A stretch of 32,212 nucleotides of DNA from Anaerolineae bacterium (GCA_019637555.1 JAHBVK010000064.1:1-32212), one strand, 5' to 3'. Positions 1 through 8,889 are shown, counted from the first letter of the stretch. Numbers and translations: made by a program. Notes: generated from the letters alone by a model not told the origin.

Positions 1-618
1 GGCTTCGATTATGTAGTAGATTCCTAGCAGCGCACGGCTGGTATTCGTCAGCGTCAATCCGGCATCCGTGACCAACTGAAAGGGGTCTTGATTCCAGCGG
101 CAGGCTTGATTATCGTACTGCTGCTGTGCCTTGCGGTGCTGATAATTCGCCATCCAGCGGTAACGCGCCAACCCGTGCTCAAAGAGCAGGATGCGACCAT
201 CTGGCTTGCACACGCGACCCATCTCGCGCAGCGCCATGATCGGATCGGGGAAGGTGCAGGTAGAGAGGGCGCTGGTCACCGTATCGAAGCTGTTAACCGC
301 AAACTCCAAGTGCTGCGCGTCCATTTGCTGCAAATTCACCTGCAAGCCGAGTTTCCGTGCCCGCCTCCTCGCCTGTTCCAGCATCGCCGTGCTGAGTTCG
401 ATAGCGGTGACGTCGCTACCAGCGGAAAAGAAGGGGAAATTCTCACCAGTACCGCAAGCGACATCCAGAATCTTTCCGCGCGCTGTAGAGAACAATCGGC
501 GGCGCAGTCGCTTTTCGCCTAAGAGGAACTTGAATCCCTCACCAACCTGATAGGTCGCGGCTTCGTGATCGTAATGGCGGCGAACATCTTCTACAGATTT
601 TAAGTTTCTGAGCGACAT
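1..618 (-). CDS. Class I SAM-dependent methyltransferase (UbiE/METTL7-like), partial at 3' end
   Basis: The reading frame is open from an ATG at 618 to the left window edge, giving 206 residues of an incomplete protein. Residues 49-57 (ILDVACGTG) are the glycine-rich SAM-binding motif I of class I methyltransferases, followed by an acidic residue at the end of the next strand (TAIELS), and a later FEHGLARY segment resembles UbiE and METTL7-type enzymes. It therefore probably methylates a small molecule or lipid; the substrate cannot be told. A strong ribosome site (AGGAGAGG) lies just before the ATG. The start is 16 bases after the stop of the LysM gene on the same strand, so it is probably the third gene of an operon with the kinase-like and LysM genes. 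Confidence 0.85.
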   Translation of the reverse strand, partial: MSLRNLKSVEDVRRHYDHEAATYQVGEGFKFLLGEKRLRRRLFSTARGKILDVACGTGENFPFFSAGSDVTAIELSTAMLEQARRRARKLGLQVNLQQMDAQHLEFAVNSFDTVTSALSTCTFPDPIMALREMGRVCKPDGRILLFEHGLARYRWMANYQHRKAQQQYDNQACRWNQDPFQLVTDAGLTLTNTSRALLGIYYIIEA

Positions 619-634
619 TGCCGCCTCTCCTTGA

Positions 635-2179
635 CTATGACTGGAAGTTCAAACGGATCGCGCACGGCGGGATTGGGTAGTTGCCCGTGTTATCGATCAC
701 CAGCAACTGCACCCAGTACAAACCCGGCGCAAATGCCCCCGTGTTCAGCGTTCCCAACGTGCCGCCTTGCAGCGGCGTGGGAATACTGACGAAGGTGATC
801 CAGTTGGGGCTGCTATCGGCGCGGACTTCTAGCTTGTAGAAGGCGAAGTCGGAGATCACCGCCGATCCGGTGAAAGTGACCACACCGCGTACCGTCGCAC
901 CTGCCTGCGGTGCAGTGATCCGAGCCGCGGGGTTATCGCAACCAACTACGTTCGCGCCACCGAGTCCGGCTGGCGTGCCCGTCACATTGATGCCGATGGA
1001 GCGTCCGGGCGGTACGATGATCACCTGCCCGACGACGATGCGTGAGGGATCGGTGATGCAGTTGGCACGCTGTAAGACCGCCACTGTTACACCCGCTTGC
1101 CGTGCAATGCTGAACAAAGTATCACCTTGCTGCACGATGTAAGGCACCCAACCGGGCAAGAAGGGGCAGGGCGTGGTGTCCAGTGTAGGTACCAGCAGTG
1201 TCGGCGTGATCGGCGGCAGAGTAGCGATCAACAGCGTCGGTGTGCTGGTCGGCGTGCGCGTCGGAGTCCTGCTCGGCGTATTGGTCAGTGTCGGCGTGCG
1301 CGTGAAGGTAGGAGTAAACGTCGCTGTCGGCGTAAACGTATTGGTTGGCGTCGCCGTTGGAGTAAACGTTAGCGTGAACGTCGCCGTATTAGTATGAGTA
1401 GGCGTCACCGTTGACGTTGCCGTCAGCGTGAAAGTTGGCGTATTGGTGCTGGTAGGCAGCGGCGTCTCAGTGAAAGTGGCAGTGTTGGTTGCTGTTGCTG
1501 GTTCAGGCGTAGCTGTATTCGTCGGTACAGCGGTATCCGTCGGCACAGCAGTCAGCGTGCTCGATTCCGCCGCGAACTGCGTACTCATGATGATCTCGTC
1601 TGAGGTGGCGGTTAGCGCTACAGCCGTATCGACAGCGGCAATCATCGTCTGCGTATCATCAGGTGTCAGGCTGGCGGTAGCAGTCGGTGGTTCGGTTGAT
1701 ACTTCCGTTTCCGTCGCGGCGGCAGGCTGTTCCAGGGTTGGTTCAACTGTTGGCTCAACGGTAGGCGTTGTTGTGGGCGCTGCCGTCGGTGGTTCGCCGG
1801 TCAATCCGGCAGCCAGCACCGCTGTCACCGTCAGATCGCCAAATGACGGGCTGGCTTCACCGGTGCTGTCGGCAGCTTGCGTCGATTCTTCAGTAGCGTT
1901 GGGGCTAGTTGTGGGCGCTTCCGCGATCAGCGTGGCTGGCTCGGTTGTTGGTTCAGTCGCCACCGTGCCGCCGATACCCGCACCGGTAACACCGGTCACC
2001 GTTGCCTGCACGATTACAAACGGTGTGGGCGATTCGGGCAGCGTAGCCGTAGGAATAGGACCGTTAACGACGGTACGACTAAGCGTTAACACGACGCCGA
2101 AAACCAACGCCAATGCCAGCACACCGACAGCAAACAACGCTACGATGATCTCACCACTGAGGTCTCGTCGAGGGGTCAT
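635..2179 (-). CDS. Membrane-anchored LysM protein with Thr/Pro-rich linker
   Basis: The 514-residue protein has a short basic N-terminus and one hydrophobic segment (about 11-33) that should act as a signal anchor. A low-complexity linker of Thr, Pro, Ala and Glu follows up to about residue 335, with TPT/TAT-type repeats. Residues about 347-391 form a LysM domain (YIVQQGDTLFSIA, then VGQVIIVPPG), which in the family binds peptidoglycan or other GlcNAc polymers. A C-terminal domain of about 95 residues looks beta-rich and Ig-like (TGSAVISDFAFYKLEV, GLYWVQLLVIDNTGN). The protein should project from the membrane into the cell wall or surface. Its ATG overlaps the stop of the upstream kinase-like gene by four bases (ATGA), which implies translational coupling. 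The linker repeats also create long false reading frames on the opposite strand. Confidence 0.85.
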   Translation of the reverse strand: MTPRRDLSGEIIVALFAVGVLALALVFGVVLTLSRTVVNGPIPTATLPESPTPFVIVQATVTGVTGAGIGGTVATEPTTEPATLIAEAPTTSPNATEESTQAADSTGEASPSFGDLTVTAVLAAGLTGEPPTAAPTTTPTVEPTVEPTLEQPAAATETEVSTEPPTATASLTPDDTQTMIAAVDTAVALTATSDEIIMSTQFAAESSTLTAVPTDTAVPTNTATPEPATATNTATFTETPLPTSTNTPTFTLTATSTVTPTHTNTATFTLTFTPTATPTNTFTPTATFTPTFTRTPTLTNTPSRTPTRTPTSTPTLLIATLPPITPTLLVPTLDTTPCPFLPGWVPYIVQQGDTLFSIARQAGVTVAVLQRANCITDPSRIVVGQVIIVPPGRSIGINVTGTPAGLGGANVVGCDNPAARITAPQAGATVRGVVTFTGSAVISDFAFYKLEVRADSSPNWITFVSIPTPLQGGTLGTLNTGAFAPGLYWVQLLVIDNTGNYPIPPCAIRLNFQS

Positions 2180-5100
2180 CGATCTGCTACTTTCTCCGCT
2201 TGATCATCCGCCACAAGCTGCGCGGGTTCATTTCCCATATCTACCCCTTCTACAGGGATCATCAGTCTGAAGGTGCTGGAAACGCCGCGTACACTTTCCA
2301 ACCAGATTTTACCGCGATGCATCTCGGTTAGGGCACGGGCAATCGACAATCCTACGCCCGTATCGCCCAAGCCTTGAATCAGCGGATTATCAGCGCGGTA
2401 GAGACGGCTGAATACGCGGCTTTGCTCCTCCGGTGGGATGCCGCCGCCGAAATCGCGCACCCACACGCTGATCACGTCGCTTGATCCGGTGCTTCCGATC
2501 CGCTGATTGCGCTCCATCTTCGCGCCCAAGACCACTTCGCCTTCGACTGGAGAGGCGAGATAAGCATTGCTTAGGAGTTGGATCACGATTTGCTGCAAAG
2601 CATCCCGATCTCCCTTGATGTGCGGCAGATCGTCGTGAACGTCCAGCTTCAAGGTGATATTCTTCTCGCGGAACTGCGACTTGGTGGCGGTGATCGCGTC
2701 GTTGATCACCTCGTCCATATCGACACGCTCCGGCTTCAGGCTCAAGGTGCCAGTATCGATTGCCGTGACTTTGATGAAGTCCTCGATCAGAGTTGCCAGC
2801 CGATCCGTGTTCGCCTTGACGCGGGTTAGGAACTGCTTTTGCAGCGCACCGAGGATACCCACCGACTCGCCAAGCAGCAGATCGACATACGCGCCGATGG
2901 AACTCATCGGTGTGCGTAATTCCTGCGCGATGGAGAGCATCACTTCCGCCGTGCTGGAGTCGATGCTGGCGCTGGTTGGTACGGCGATGCTGTGCTTCAA
3001 ACGATCTTCGGCATCGTCCAGTGCATCCTTGAGATTTTGAATTTCGGTTTGCATACGCAGTAGTTGATGTTCCAGCTCGCTGCGTTCTTCGGTCAGTTCA
3101 TCGATCATCGCGGTCAGCGCACCGACGCCATCCTCGCCAAGCTGTTGCAGCGATTCTCGGTTGCCTTCTACCCGCGCCAGCAGTTGGTCGCGCTCAGCTT
3201 GCAGTGCCGTACGTTCGGCGTTGCTGCGATCCCGATCACTGAGCAAGGCGGCGCGTTCCTGTGCCAGTTTATTGCGCTCGGTGACCACGCGGTTACGCTC
3301 AAATACCGCTTCCTCCAGATCGGATTGCAGCCCCGCCATTTCCGCGACCATCTTGGTTCGCAGTGCTTCCCAGCGGGTGCGGTCCATCGCCAGCGAATCG
3401 CGTTCGTTACGCACGGCATCGCGCTGCTTGACCAACGCTTCGCGATCCGATGCCAGCCGTTTCATTTCCAGTTCCATAGCGGCGACACGATCCCGCTGCC
3501 CTTCGCCCACGAATTCGTTACCCAACCGCTGACGCTCCGCCAGCAGTGCATCGCGTTCTTGCTGAACCTTTTCCGCCTGCGCCTTGTAATAGCCGCGCTC
3601 GTCGGTGAGCTTCATGATCGTCTGCGCCAAGCCCGCTGATCCGCCTTCGATGCCCAGCGCGGTCATTTCGCCTTCAATGCTGGAAAGCTGCTGCTTGATC
3701 GAATCGCGTTCAACCGAGAGCCGCGCGCGTTCTTCGCTCATGCGGGTGAGCATATCACGCATCAGCGTCGGCGTTTCGCCCGTACCACGTGCGCGGATCT
3801 CACTAATCTCGGTCTCTAGCTTATCTTTCTGCGCTTGCAATTCATCGCGTTCTTGCTGCACCATCCGCAGCATCGCCTGATATACATCCTGATCGTCGCC
3901 TGTGACGGTAGCAAGTTGCGCCTGTGCTTCCTGCAACGCTTGCATCAGCCGTTCGCGCTCGGATTCCAGTGTTGAGCGTTCCGATGCCATCGCCTCTAAC
4001 CGCTGCGTGATGGTCAGATGCTCAGGATCATCGCCGCTGAGTTCTGCCATGCGGCTGCGTTCATAATCCAGTTCGATCTGAAGATCGCGCACTTTGGAGG
4101 TTAACTCGTTGATTTGCAGCCTTGCCAGTTCGAGACTAGCTTGCATCTCCTGACGTGCGGCACTGACGGGCATTTCCAATCCAACGCCAGTCATCGCGCT
4201 GGTGTCCTCAGCGTTCTGGACGATGGCGCGGATGCTCTTCTCTTCCTGTTCTTGACGTTTGCGGTAGGCTGCGCGACTGATCAGCAGCAAGCGCGCCGCG
4301 ATAGGAGCGATGCTGTCCAGCAAGCGCATGTCGCTGTCGCGCAGAGATCGCGCAGTGTAGGGAAGCGCGATCACCAACATGCCGACGGCGACACCATCGC
4401 GCGACATCGGCTGCAAGTAAGCGGGACCAACTTTCTGAATGTCCAGCCGCGTATATAGATCGACCAGTTCGTTCAATTGCTTTTCAGCAGTCAAGATGCG
4501 CTGGGCACGCCGATCCACTGCCTCGCGGAAGGTGGGCTGCTCGTCTAGTTTTAACGCCATCGCCGCAATGGGACGATGCTGTACACTGTCGTAAGCCGCC
4601 AGCACGTCGGCGTATTCGGCGTCATCGATGACCAGCATCGCCACCACATCCGCCTTCATCGCCGAAGCGATAGACATAACCACCTGCTGCGGCAAATCTT
4701 CGGGGTCTTCGCGCTCTAGCATCTGACCCAACGCCCGCAGTACACCTACCGCGTCGCGTTCGCTTTCCTTGTCACTGATGATCGCGCTCATGGTCGCTTG
4801 CTGTGCGGCATCAGCGGCTTGCGACACCTTCTCTTGCAGGATCATGCCCAACCGCAGGATCACGAAGCGGTAGATCACCACCGCGAAAATGGGCACAGCG
4901 GCGAGGAATGCCAGCTTGACCGCGCCTAGTTCATCGCCATCAGGACGATTGAACAGCGAATAGCCGTAACCGATCAGCAGCAAGATCGTGAAAATCAGTT
5001 TGAGCGGAGCATCAAGTACTTGGCGGAACTGCACGATCAGCGCGACCGCGATCACAACCAGCAGCACAATCGTGCCAACAACCCAGAAAGTGCTCAGAGG

Positions 5101-5598
5101 ACTCAGGTTAAATTCAACAGCCAGGCTTTGCGTCGTCCAACGCGCCGTCGTGACTACGAACGAGGCAATGATCCCAACAGCAGCAACTAGCGCCAGCAGT
5201 GTGGCACCGGGCGTATTAGTTGCTACGGTGATCGGGCGCGTATCTTCAGGACGTTTGAGCACCCGCCGAGACAAGCGATCCGCCGTTAGGAAGCTGTATC
5301 CCACGAGCAGGATCACCATGGCGTTGACCGCGCGATCCAGCGGAGGCAGGATTTGCGCGTTGCGGGTGACGATGACCACCAGCGCGCCCACCATCAGCGC
5401 CGCCCACGCCCACAACACACCGAAGGCAGAAACCGCGTAGCGACCCGCGCCACGCTCATTCGGTCCGCGCATCCGCTGACCTAGCGCCATGAACAGTGCC
5501 GCGCAGCTTACCGCGATCAGCACCATGTAATAGAGCAGCCGAACAGCGGGTTCGTTGAATAAGTTGAGCAGATCGGGAGTTCCGTTCACGGCGTTCAC
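2176..5598 (-). CDS. Multi-pass membrane GAF/coiled-coil sensor kinase-like protein lacking the H-box histidine
   Basis: From a GTG at 5598 (ribosome site GGAG five bases upstream) the protein has 1140 residues; a TTG at 5619 would add seven. About seven or eight hydrophobic helices fill residues 1-260, a GAF-like domain covers about 285-440, and a charged heptad-rich coiled coil rich in RERD/QLE runs from about 480 to 870. A HisKA-like helix pair follows, but its H-box reads SIAQELRTPMSS, with Gln892 (codon 2925-2923) where the phospho-accepting His normally stands. The ATPase domain looks intact: N-box LLSNAYLAS, G1 DFGGGIP, G2 GDTGVGLSIA. It may be a pseudokinase, a scaffold or an ATP sensor, or act on a partner. 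It heads the operon with the LysM and methyltransferase genes. Confidence 0.85.
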   Translation of the reverse strand: MNAVNGTPDLLNLFNEPAVRLLYYMVLIAVSCAALFMALGQRMRGPNERGAGRYAVSAFGVLWAWAALMVGALVVIVTRNAQILPPLDRAVNAMVILLVGYSFLTADRLSRRVLKRPEDTRPITVATNTPGATLLALVAAVGIIASFVVTTARWTTQSLAVEFNLSPLSTFWVVGTIVLLVVIAVALIVQFRQVLDAPLKLIFTILLLIGYGYSLFNRPDGDELGAVKLAFLAAVPIFAVVIYRFVILRLGMILQEKVSQAADAAQQATMSAIISDKESERDAVGVLRALGQMLEREDPEDLPQQVVMSIASAMKADVVAMLVIDDAEYADVLAAYDSVQHRPIAAMALKLDEQPTFREAVDRRAQRILTAEKQLNELVDLYTRLDIQKVGPAYLQPMSRDGVAVGMLVIALPYTARSLRDSDMRLLDSIAPIAARLLLISRAAYRKRQEQEEKSIRAIVQNAEDTSAMTGVGLEMPVSAARQEMQASLELARLQINELTSKVRDLQIELDYERSRMAELSGDDPEHLTITQRLEAMASERSTLESERERLMQALQEAQAQLATVTGDDQDVYQAMLRMVQQERDELQAQKDKLETEISEIRARGTGETPTLMRDMLTRMSEERARLSVERDSIKQQLSSIEGEMTALGIEGGSAGLAQTIMKLTDERGYYKAQAEKVQQERDALLAERQRLGNEFVGEGQRDRVAAMELEMKRLASDREALVKQRDAVRNERDSLAMDRTRWEALRTKMVAEMAGLQSDLEEAVFERNRVVTERNKLAQERAALLSDRDRSNAERTALQAERDQLLARVEGNRESLQQLGEDGVGALTAMIDELTEERSELEHQLLRMQTEIQNLKDALDDAEDRLKHSIAVPTSASIDSSTAEVMLSIAQELRTPMSSIGAYVDLLLGESVGILGALQKQFLTRVKANTDRLATLIEDFIKVTAIDTGTLSLKPERVDMDEVINDAITATKSQFREKNITLKLDVHDDLPHIKGDRDALQQIVIQLLSNAYLASPVEGEVVLGAKMERNQRIGSTGSSDVISVWVRDFGGGIPPEEQSRVFSRLYRADNPLIQGLGDTGVGLSIARALTEMHRGKIWLESVRGVSSTFRLMIPVEGVDMGNEPAQLVADDQAEKVADR

Positions 5599-5749
5599 CC
5601 ACGCTCCGAATTTGTGCAATTGGTTTGGTAAAGTCTACGCCATTTTAACACAGGCGCGAATCTGGTTTGGTTGAGGAACGTTTCAATGTCGTTTGAATGA
5701 GGGAAACCTATTTTCAAGCTCGCTTCTTGATTGTGGAATAAGGGTTGGG

Positions 5750-5779
5750 TTGCGTTAATGTAAAATGTTATGGTATGAT
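5750..5779 (+). promoter_or_regulatory. Putative sigma-70 promoter of the metalloprotease gene
   Basis: TTGCGT (5750-5755) is 18 bases from TATGAT (5774-5779), and the -10 carries the extended TGG upstream (TGGTATGAT). The predicted start near 5786 gives a leader of about 20 bases with AGGAGG in it. This is motif matching only. Confidence 0.5.
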
Positions 5780-5807
5780 ATTTTGTGAATTCCATTCAGG
5801 AGGCGAT

Positions 5808-7583
5808 ATGAGAAAGTTCAAAACGGCACAACTTCCATTGTTGGCAGTGCTGTGCGCTCTATCCGTAAATATGTTGTTCTTCGGGGGGACTTCAGCGAAC
5901 CTTTCGACAGCGCGACAAGTGGGTAAAGCTATGGCTCAAGGCAATCCCACGCCAGCCAGTGGTCTGGTTCCGACAATTTCTGCTCCTTCCGACAATTACG
6001 CATACGCTATGTTGCAAGGAATATGGAAGTCCCCTACAGCAGGTGTTTGTTGGGAGAATCCCGATACCTCTAACCAGCTAGAGCGCAATTGGGTCCGACA
6101 GGCGGTTGCAAATACGTGGGAAGCCGTGTCTGCCTTCACCTTTACCGGCTGGGATCGCTGTCCTACAAGTGGCGGGGGTATCAGAATCAACATTGCCGAT
6201 GTCGGTCCCCATACTAAAGGTTTGGGCAACCAGCTAAATGACGTTCCATCTGGCATGGTGCTCAATTTCGCATTTACTTCGTGGTCACCTGTATGTCAAA
6301 ACAATCGGCAATTTTGTATTGAAGTGATAGCGGTACACGAATTTGGACACGCATTAGGGTTCGCTCACGAACAGAATAGGGGCGATGCACCACAAGCTTG
6401 TCAACTTCAAGCGCAGGGAACGAACGGGAATTGGATGATTACCGATTACGATCCCGATTCCGTGATGAATTACTGCAATCCTAACTGGAATAATGCAGGC
6501 ATCTTAAGCGCCCGTGACATTCAAGCAGTGCAGTTTCTTTACAGGTCGCGCTCAGGATGGCGTCCGGTTACATTGGACTATGGAACGAACGCCGCGCAAG
6601 GCGCCGGGATTGCTGCGGTTTCCCGTATTCCTAACGCTATGGAACTGTGGTGGATAGGGAGTAACGGTTCGGTCCAAGGTGCTTTCTGGTATGAAGGCGG
6701 ACAGTGGACGCGTTATGAGTTAGCGCCAGCAGGCAGCGCCTCAACGACAGCGGGGATCACGGCGATCTCTCGTGTGCCTAACTCTATGGAGCTGTGGTGG
6801 ATAGGGAGCAACGGTTCGGTTCAGGGTGCCTTCTGGTATGAAGGTGGGCAGTGGACACGCTATGAGTTAGCGCCAGCAGGCAGTGCTTCAACGACGGCAG
6901 GAATCACAGCAGTTTCTCGTGTTCCTAATTCTCTAGAAGTATGGTGGATCGGGAATAACGGTTCGGTCCAAGATGCCTTCTGGTATGAAGGTGGACAATG
7001 GGCACGTTTCGAGTTAGCGCCAGCAGGCAGTGCCTCAACGACAGCAGGGATCACGGCGGTTTCGCGTATCCCTAATGCTTTGGAAGCATGGTGGATAGGG
7101 GCAAATGGTTCTGTAGAAGGTGCTTTCTGGTATGAAGGCGGACAGTGGAGCCGGTATACGATTGCGCCGCGAGGCAGTGCATCTCCACAAGGAACAATAA
7201 CGGCTGTATCACGAGCACCAAATGCAATGGAATTGTGGTGGATAGGCAGTAATGGTTCAGTGCAGGGTGCTTTCTGGTATGAAGGCGGACTGTGGACACG
7301 CTACGAGTTAGCGCCAGCAGGTAGCGCCTCCAACGTCGGGAAGATCACAGCTATATCTCGAATTCCCAATAGCCTCGAAGTTTGGTGGATTGGCGCAAAT
7401 GGCTCGATCCAGGATGGGTTCTGGTATGACGGAGGCGGATGGCGACTATTTGAACTAAGTCCAGCAAATAGCGCTCGAAACACAGGAGCAATTGCGGCAG
7501 TCTCGCGTATTCCAGATAGCATGGAGATCTTCTACATCGCTTCAACTGGACAGATACGTGATTGGTTCTGGTATGTACGGTAA
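5808..7583 (+). CDS. Secreted astacin/matrixin-like zinc metalloprotease with seven-blade propeller
   Basis: The ATG at 5808 is preceded by a perfect AGGAGG (5798-5803), so I prefer it to the upstream frame start at 5745; the protein has 591 residues. The N-terminus (MRKFKTAQLPLLAVLCAL) is a signal peptide. The zinc site HEFGHALGFAHEQNR places His177, His181 and His187 as ligands and Glu178 as catalytic base, and SVMNYC supplies the metzincin Met-turn (Met220). The C-terminal half has seven copies of a 49-residue unit starting ITAVSRxPN and containing WWIGxNGSVQ and FWYEGGQW. This pattern resembles fucose-binding PLL/AFL propeller lectins. The last copy is short, and residues 250-267 before copy 1 could supply the missing strands, closing a seven-blade ring. 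The protease probably acts outside the cell, tethered to glycan by the propeller. Glycan binding is inference. Confidence 0.88.
   Translation: MRKFKTAQLPLLAVLCALSVNMLFFGGTSANLSTARQVGKAMAQGNPTPASGLVPTISAPSDNYAYAMLQGIWKSPTAGVCWENPDTSNQLERNWVRQAVANTWEAVSAFTFTGWDRCPTSGGGIRINIADVGPHTKGLGNQLNDVPSGMVLNFAFTSWSPVCQNNRQFCIEVIAVHEFGHALGFAHEQNRGDAPQACQLQAQGTNGNWMITDYDPDSVMNYCNPNWNNAGILSARDIQAVQFLYRSRSGWRPVTLDYGTNAAQGAGIAAVSRIPNAMELWWIGSNGSVQGAFWYEGGQWTRYELAPAGSASTTAGITAISRVPNSMELWWIGSNGSVQGAFWYEGGQWTRYELAPAGSASTTAGITAVSRVPNSLEVWWIGNNGSVQDAFWYEGGQWARFELAPAGSASTTAGITAVSRIPNALEAWWIGANGSVEGAFWYEGGQWSRYTIAPRGSASPQGTITAVSRAPNAMELWWIGSNGSVQGAFWYEGGLWTRYELAPAGSASNVGKITAISRIPNSLEVWWIGANGSIQDGFWYDGGGWRLFELSPANSARNTGAIAAVSRIPDSMEIFYIASTGQIRDWFWYVR
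6609..7583 (+). repeat. 147-bp tandem repeats encoding propeller blades (6.6 copies)
   Basis: Copies begin at 6609, 6756, 6903, 7050, 7197, 7344 and 7491, exactly 147 bases apart, so the period is 49 codons with no indels. Copies 1-3 are nearly identical and differ mostly at third positions; copies 4, 6 and 7 are more diverged. This suggests recent duplication or gene conversion at the N-terminal side under protein-level selection. Confidence 0.92.
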
Positions 7584-7635
7584 GTTTATCTCACCTAGGA
7601 GTCAGGGTTTAGCCTAGCTCTTTGTTGTCCAGCGA

Positions 7636-7671
7636 GAGGGTGTAACATCGTTTGATGTCGCACCCTCTTTT
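7636..7671 (+). terminator. Rho-independent terminator after the metalloprotease gene
   Basis: GAGGGTG pairs with CACCCTC and inside it ACATC pairs with GATGT around a GTTT loop; TTTT follows. It sits about 50 bases after the protease stop and before the end of the convergent minus-strand gene. No T-run is present in the minus direction. Confidence 0.8.
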
Positions 7672-7689
7672 ACTAACATTGGTTATGTG

Positions 7690-8670
7690 TTATTGCTGTT
7701 CAGCGGTGTAGCGTTCGCCGTCCCACTTGAACAACACTTCCGGTGTCTGACCACAATGCAAGCCCGAAGCGGCGTCACCACCGTTGCTGGGCACCAGCAC
7801 GCTGCCATCATCGAAGATTTGCCAGTCCAGTGCGCTGCCGGGATAGCACCAATCGTCGAAGGCAACACGCAGCTTGACCAGCGGGAAGCGTCCATCCCAC
7901 TTGATTACCGCCAGTTCCTTCGCCTCGCCCGTACCCGTGCTCGAATGCAGCGTCAGGAAGGTCAGCGGCGCGTCCTGCCCCGCGATGTCGATCACCTGTA
8001 TTTCCAGTCCGGGGATGTTGCCCAACGCTTGATGCGTTTCTGTCACACTGAGCGTATTCTGCTCGGTCATAGCGAAGGAAACATGATCGCCCGTTTCGTC
8101 AGTCACGTAGCTGGTCACCGGCGCGATCACCTGCCCCTGCCAGCCATCCTCCGTCTGGAAAAAGGCGATGTTCAGACCGCCGCGCAGCGCATAGACAGTT
8201 TTATCTGAGAAGTACGGCACTTGCGTGTTCAGGATGAACTCACCCACGCCGTCGCCATTCAGGTCGATGAAAGCGGTATTGGCGTGGAAGTCAGTGGTCA
8301 ACTTCACGTCGCCGAAGTCACCGCCGATGTTCACCGACTCAACAGGTGGCTTAATCTGGCTGAGCTGCGCTAGCTGCTGCACCGCATTAAGCTGCTCGAT
8401 CAGCGGCTTATCAGGATCAGTGCAGTTGTTCAGGAAGTATTCGCTCGTACCGACCACGCGGCGCACGATGTTGTCCCAGTCCGTGCTGTCCCATACGATC
8501 ACACCATTCTCGATATTGGCGAGGGATTTGGCGTATACCTCAGCCGTGAAGCTGTTGACATCATCGAATGCCTTGCTACATTCGTCTTGCTGGGCGGCAG
8601 CGACGCCGCGCAGCGGACTGATGGATGCCATGAACAGCAGCACACCGATCATCAATCTCAATTTACCCAT
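7690..8670 (-). CDS. Secreted protein of unknown function with a DxNxDG calcium-type loop
   Basis: I place the start at the ATG at 8670, which has GGAGGAG upstream and begins a good signal peptide (MGKLRLMIGVLLFMASIS, cleavage near AAAQQ); the frame itself extends 33 codons further upstream. The mature protein is about 300 residues. FIDLNGDGVGEFIL (about 134-147) carries the DxNxDG calcium-binding loop seen in FG-GAP/VCBS and EF-hand-like domains. Near the C-terminus are QIFDDGSVLV and VLFKWDGERY, strand-turn patterns as in secreted beta proteins. I do not recognise the family. It ends convergently with the protease gene, and both products are exported. Confidence 0.75.
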   Translation of the reverse strand: MGKLRLMIGVLLFMASISPLRGVAAAQQDECSKAFDDVNSFTAEVYAKSLANIENGVIVWDSTDWDNIVRRVVGTSEYFLNNCTDPDKPLIEQLNAVQQLAQLSQIKPPVESVNIGGDFGDVKLTTDFHANTAFIDLNGDGVGEFILNTQVPYFSDKTVYALRGGLNIAFFQTEDGWQGQVIAPVTSYVTDETGDHVSFAMTEQNTLSVTETHQALGNIPGLEIQVIDIAGQDAPLTFLTLHSSTGTGEAKELAVIKWDGRFPLVKLRVAFDDWCYPGSALDWQIFDDGSVLVPSNGGDAASGLHCGQTPEVLFKWDGERYTAEQQ

Positions 8671-8737
8671 ATTCAACAATCTCCTCCGTTTGATGTTGCT
8701 GATCCACAGCATGATGTGGATACCTAGATGTTGGTGC

Positions 8738-8753
8738 AGTACCTTCGGGTACT
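8738..8753. other. Perfect hairpin with TTCG tetraloop
   Basis: AGTACC and GGTACT pair perfectly around TTCG, in the region between the divergent secreted-protein and VOC genes. It would lie in the leader of the minus-strand gene if transcription starts beyond it. No T-run follows on either strand, so a terminator role is unlikely. Confidence 0.5.
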
Positions 8754-8860
8754 CTGTGCAGTCTAGCATTGCTTACAGGTGCTTGGCTTCCTCCTTTTGA
8801 GGGAGCGTAATGCTGTTGAAGGGGATCGGTAGTATGGTCGTAGAGCAGCAATAGGTCAGC

Positions 8861-8889
8861 TTGGAGTAATAGAACTTTTGTGCTACAAT
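8861..8889 (+). promoter_or_regulatory. Sigma-70-type promoter of the VOC gene
   Basis: TTGGAG (8861-8866), a 17-base spacer and TACAAT (8884-8889) fit the housekeeping promoter well. The expected start near 8896 gives a leader of about 25 bases containing the ribosome site GGAGGAG. Confidence 0.6.

Noticed and set aside
1428..2270. Long plus-strand frame of 280 codons opposite the LysM gene
   Set aside because: It is a Val/Ser/Ala-rich shadow made by the Thr/Pro repeat codons of the minus-strand gene; it has no ribosome site or domain.
3064..3639. Plus-strand frame of 191 codons inside the kinase-like gene
   Set aside because: It is opposite the coiled-coil region, whose biased codons leave the other strand open. 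No recognisable protein features.
5595..5795. Small minus-strand frame between the kinase-like and protease genes
   Set aside because: It overlaps the protease promoter and lacks a ribosome site and homology I recognise.
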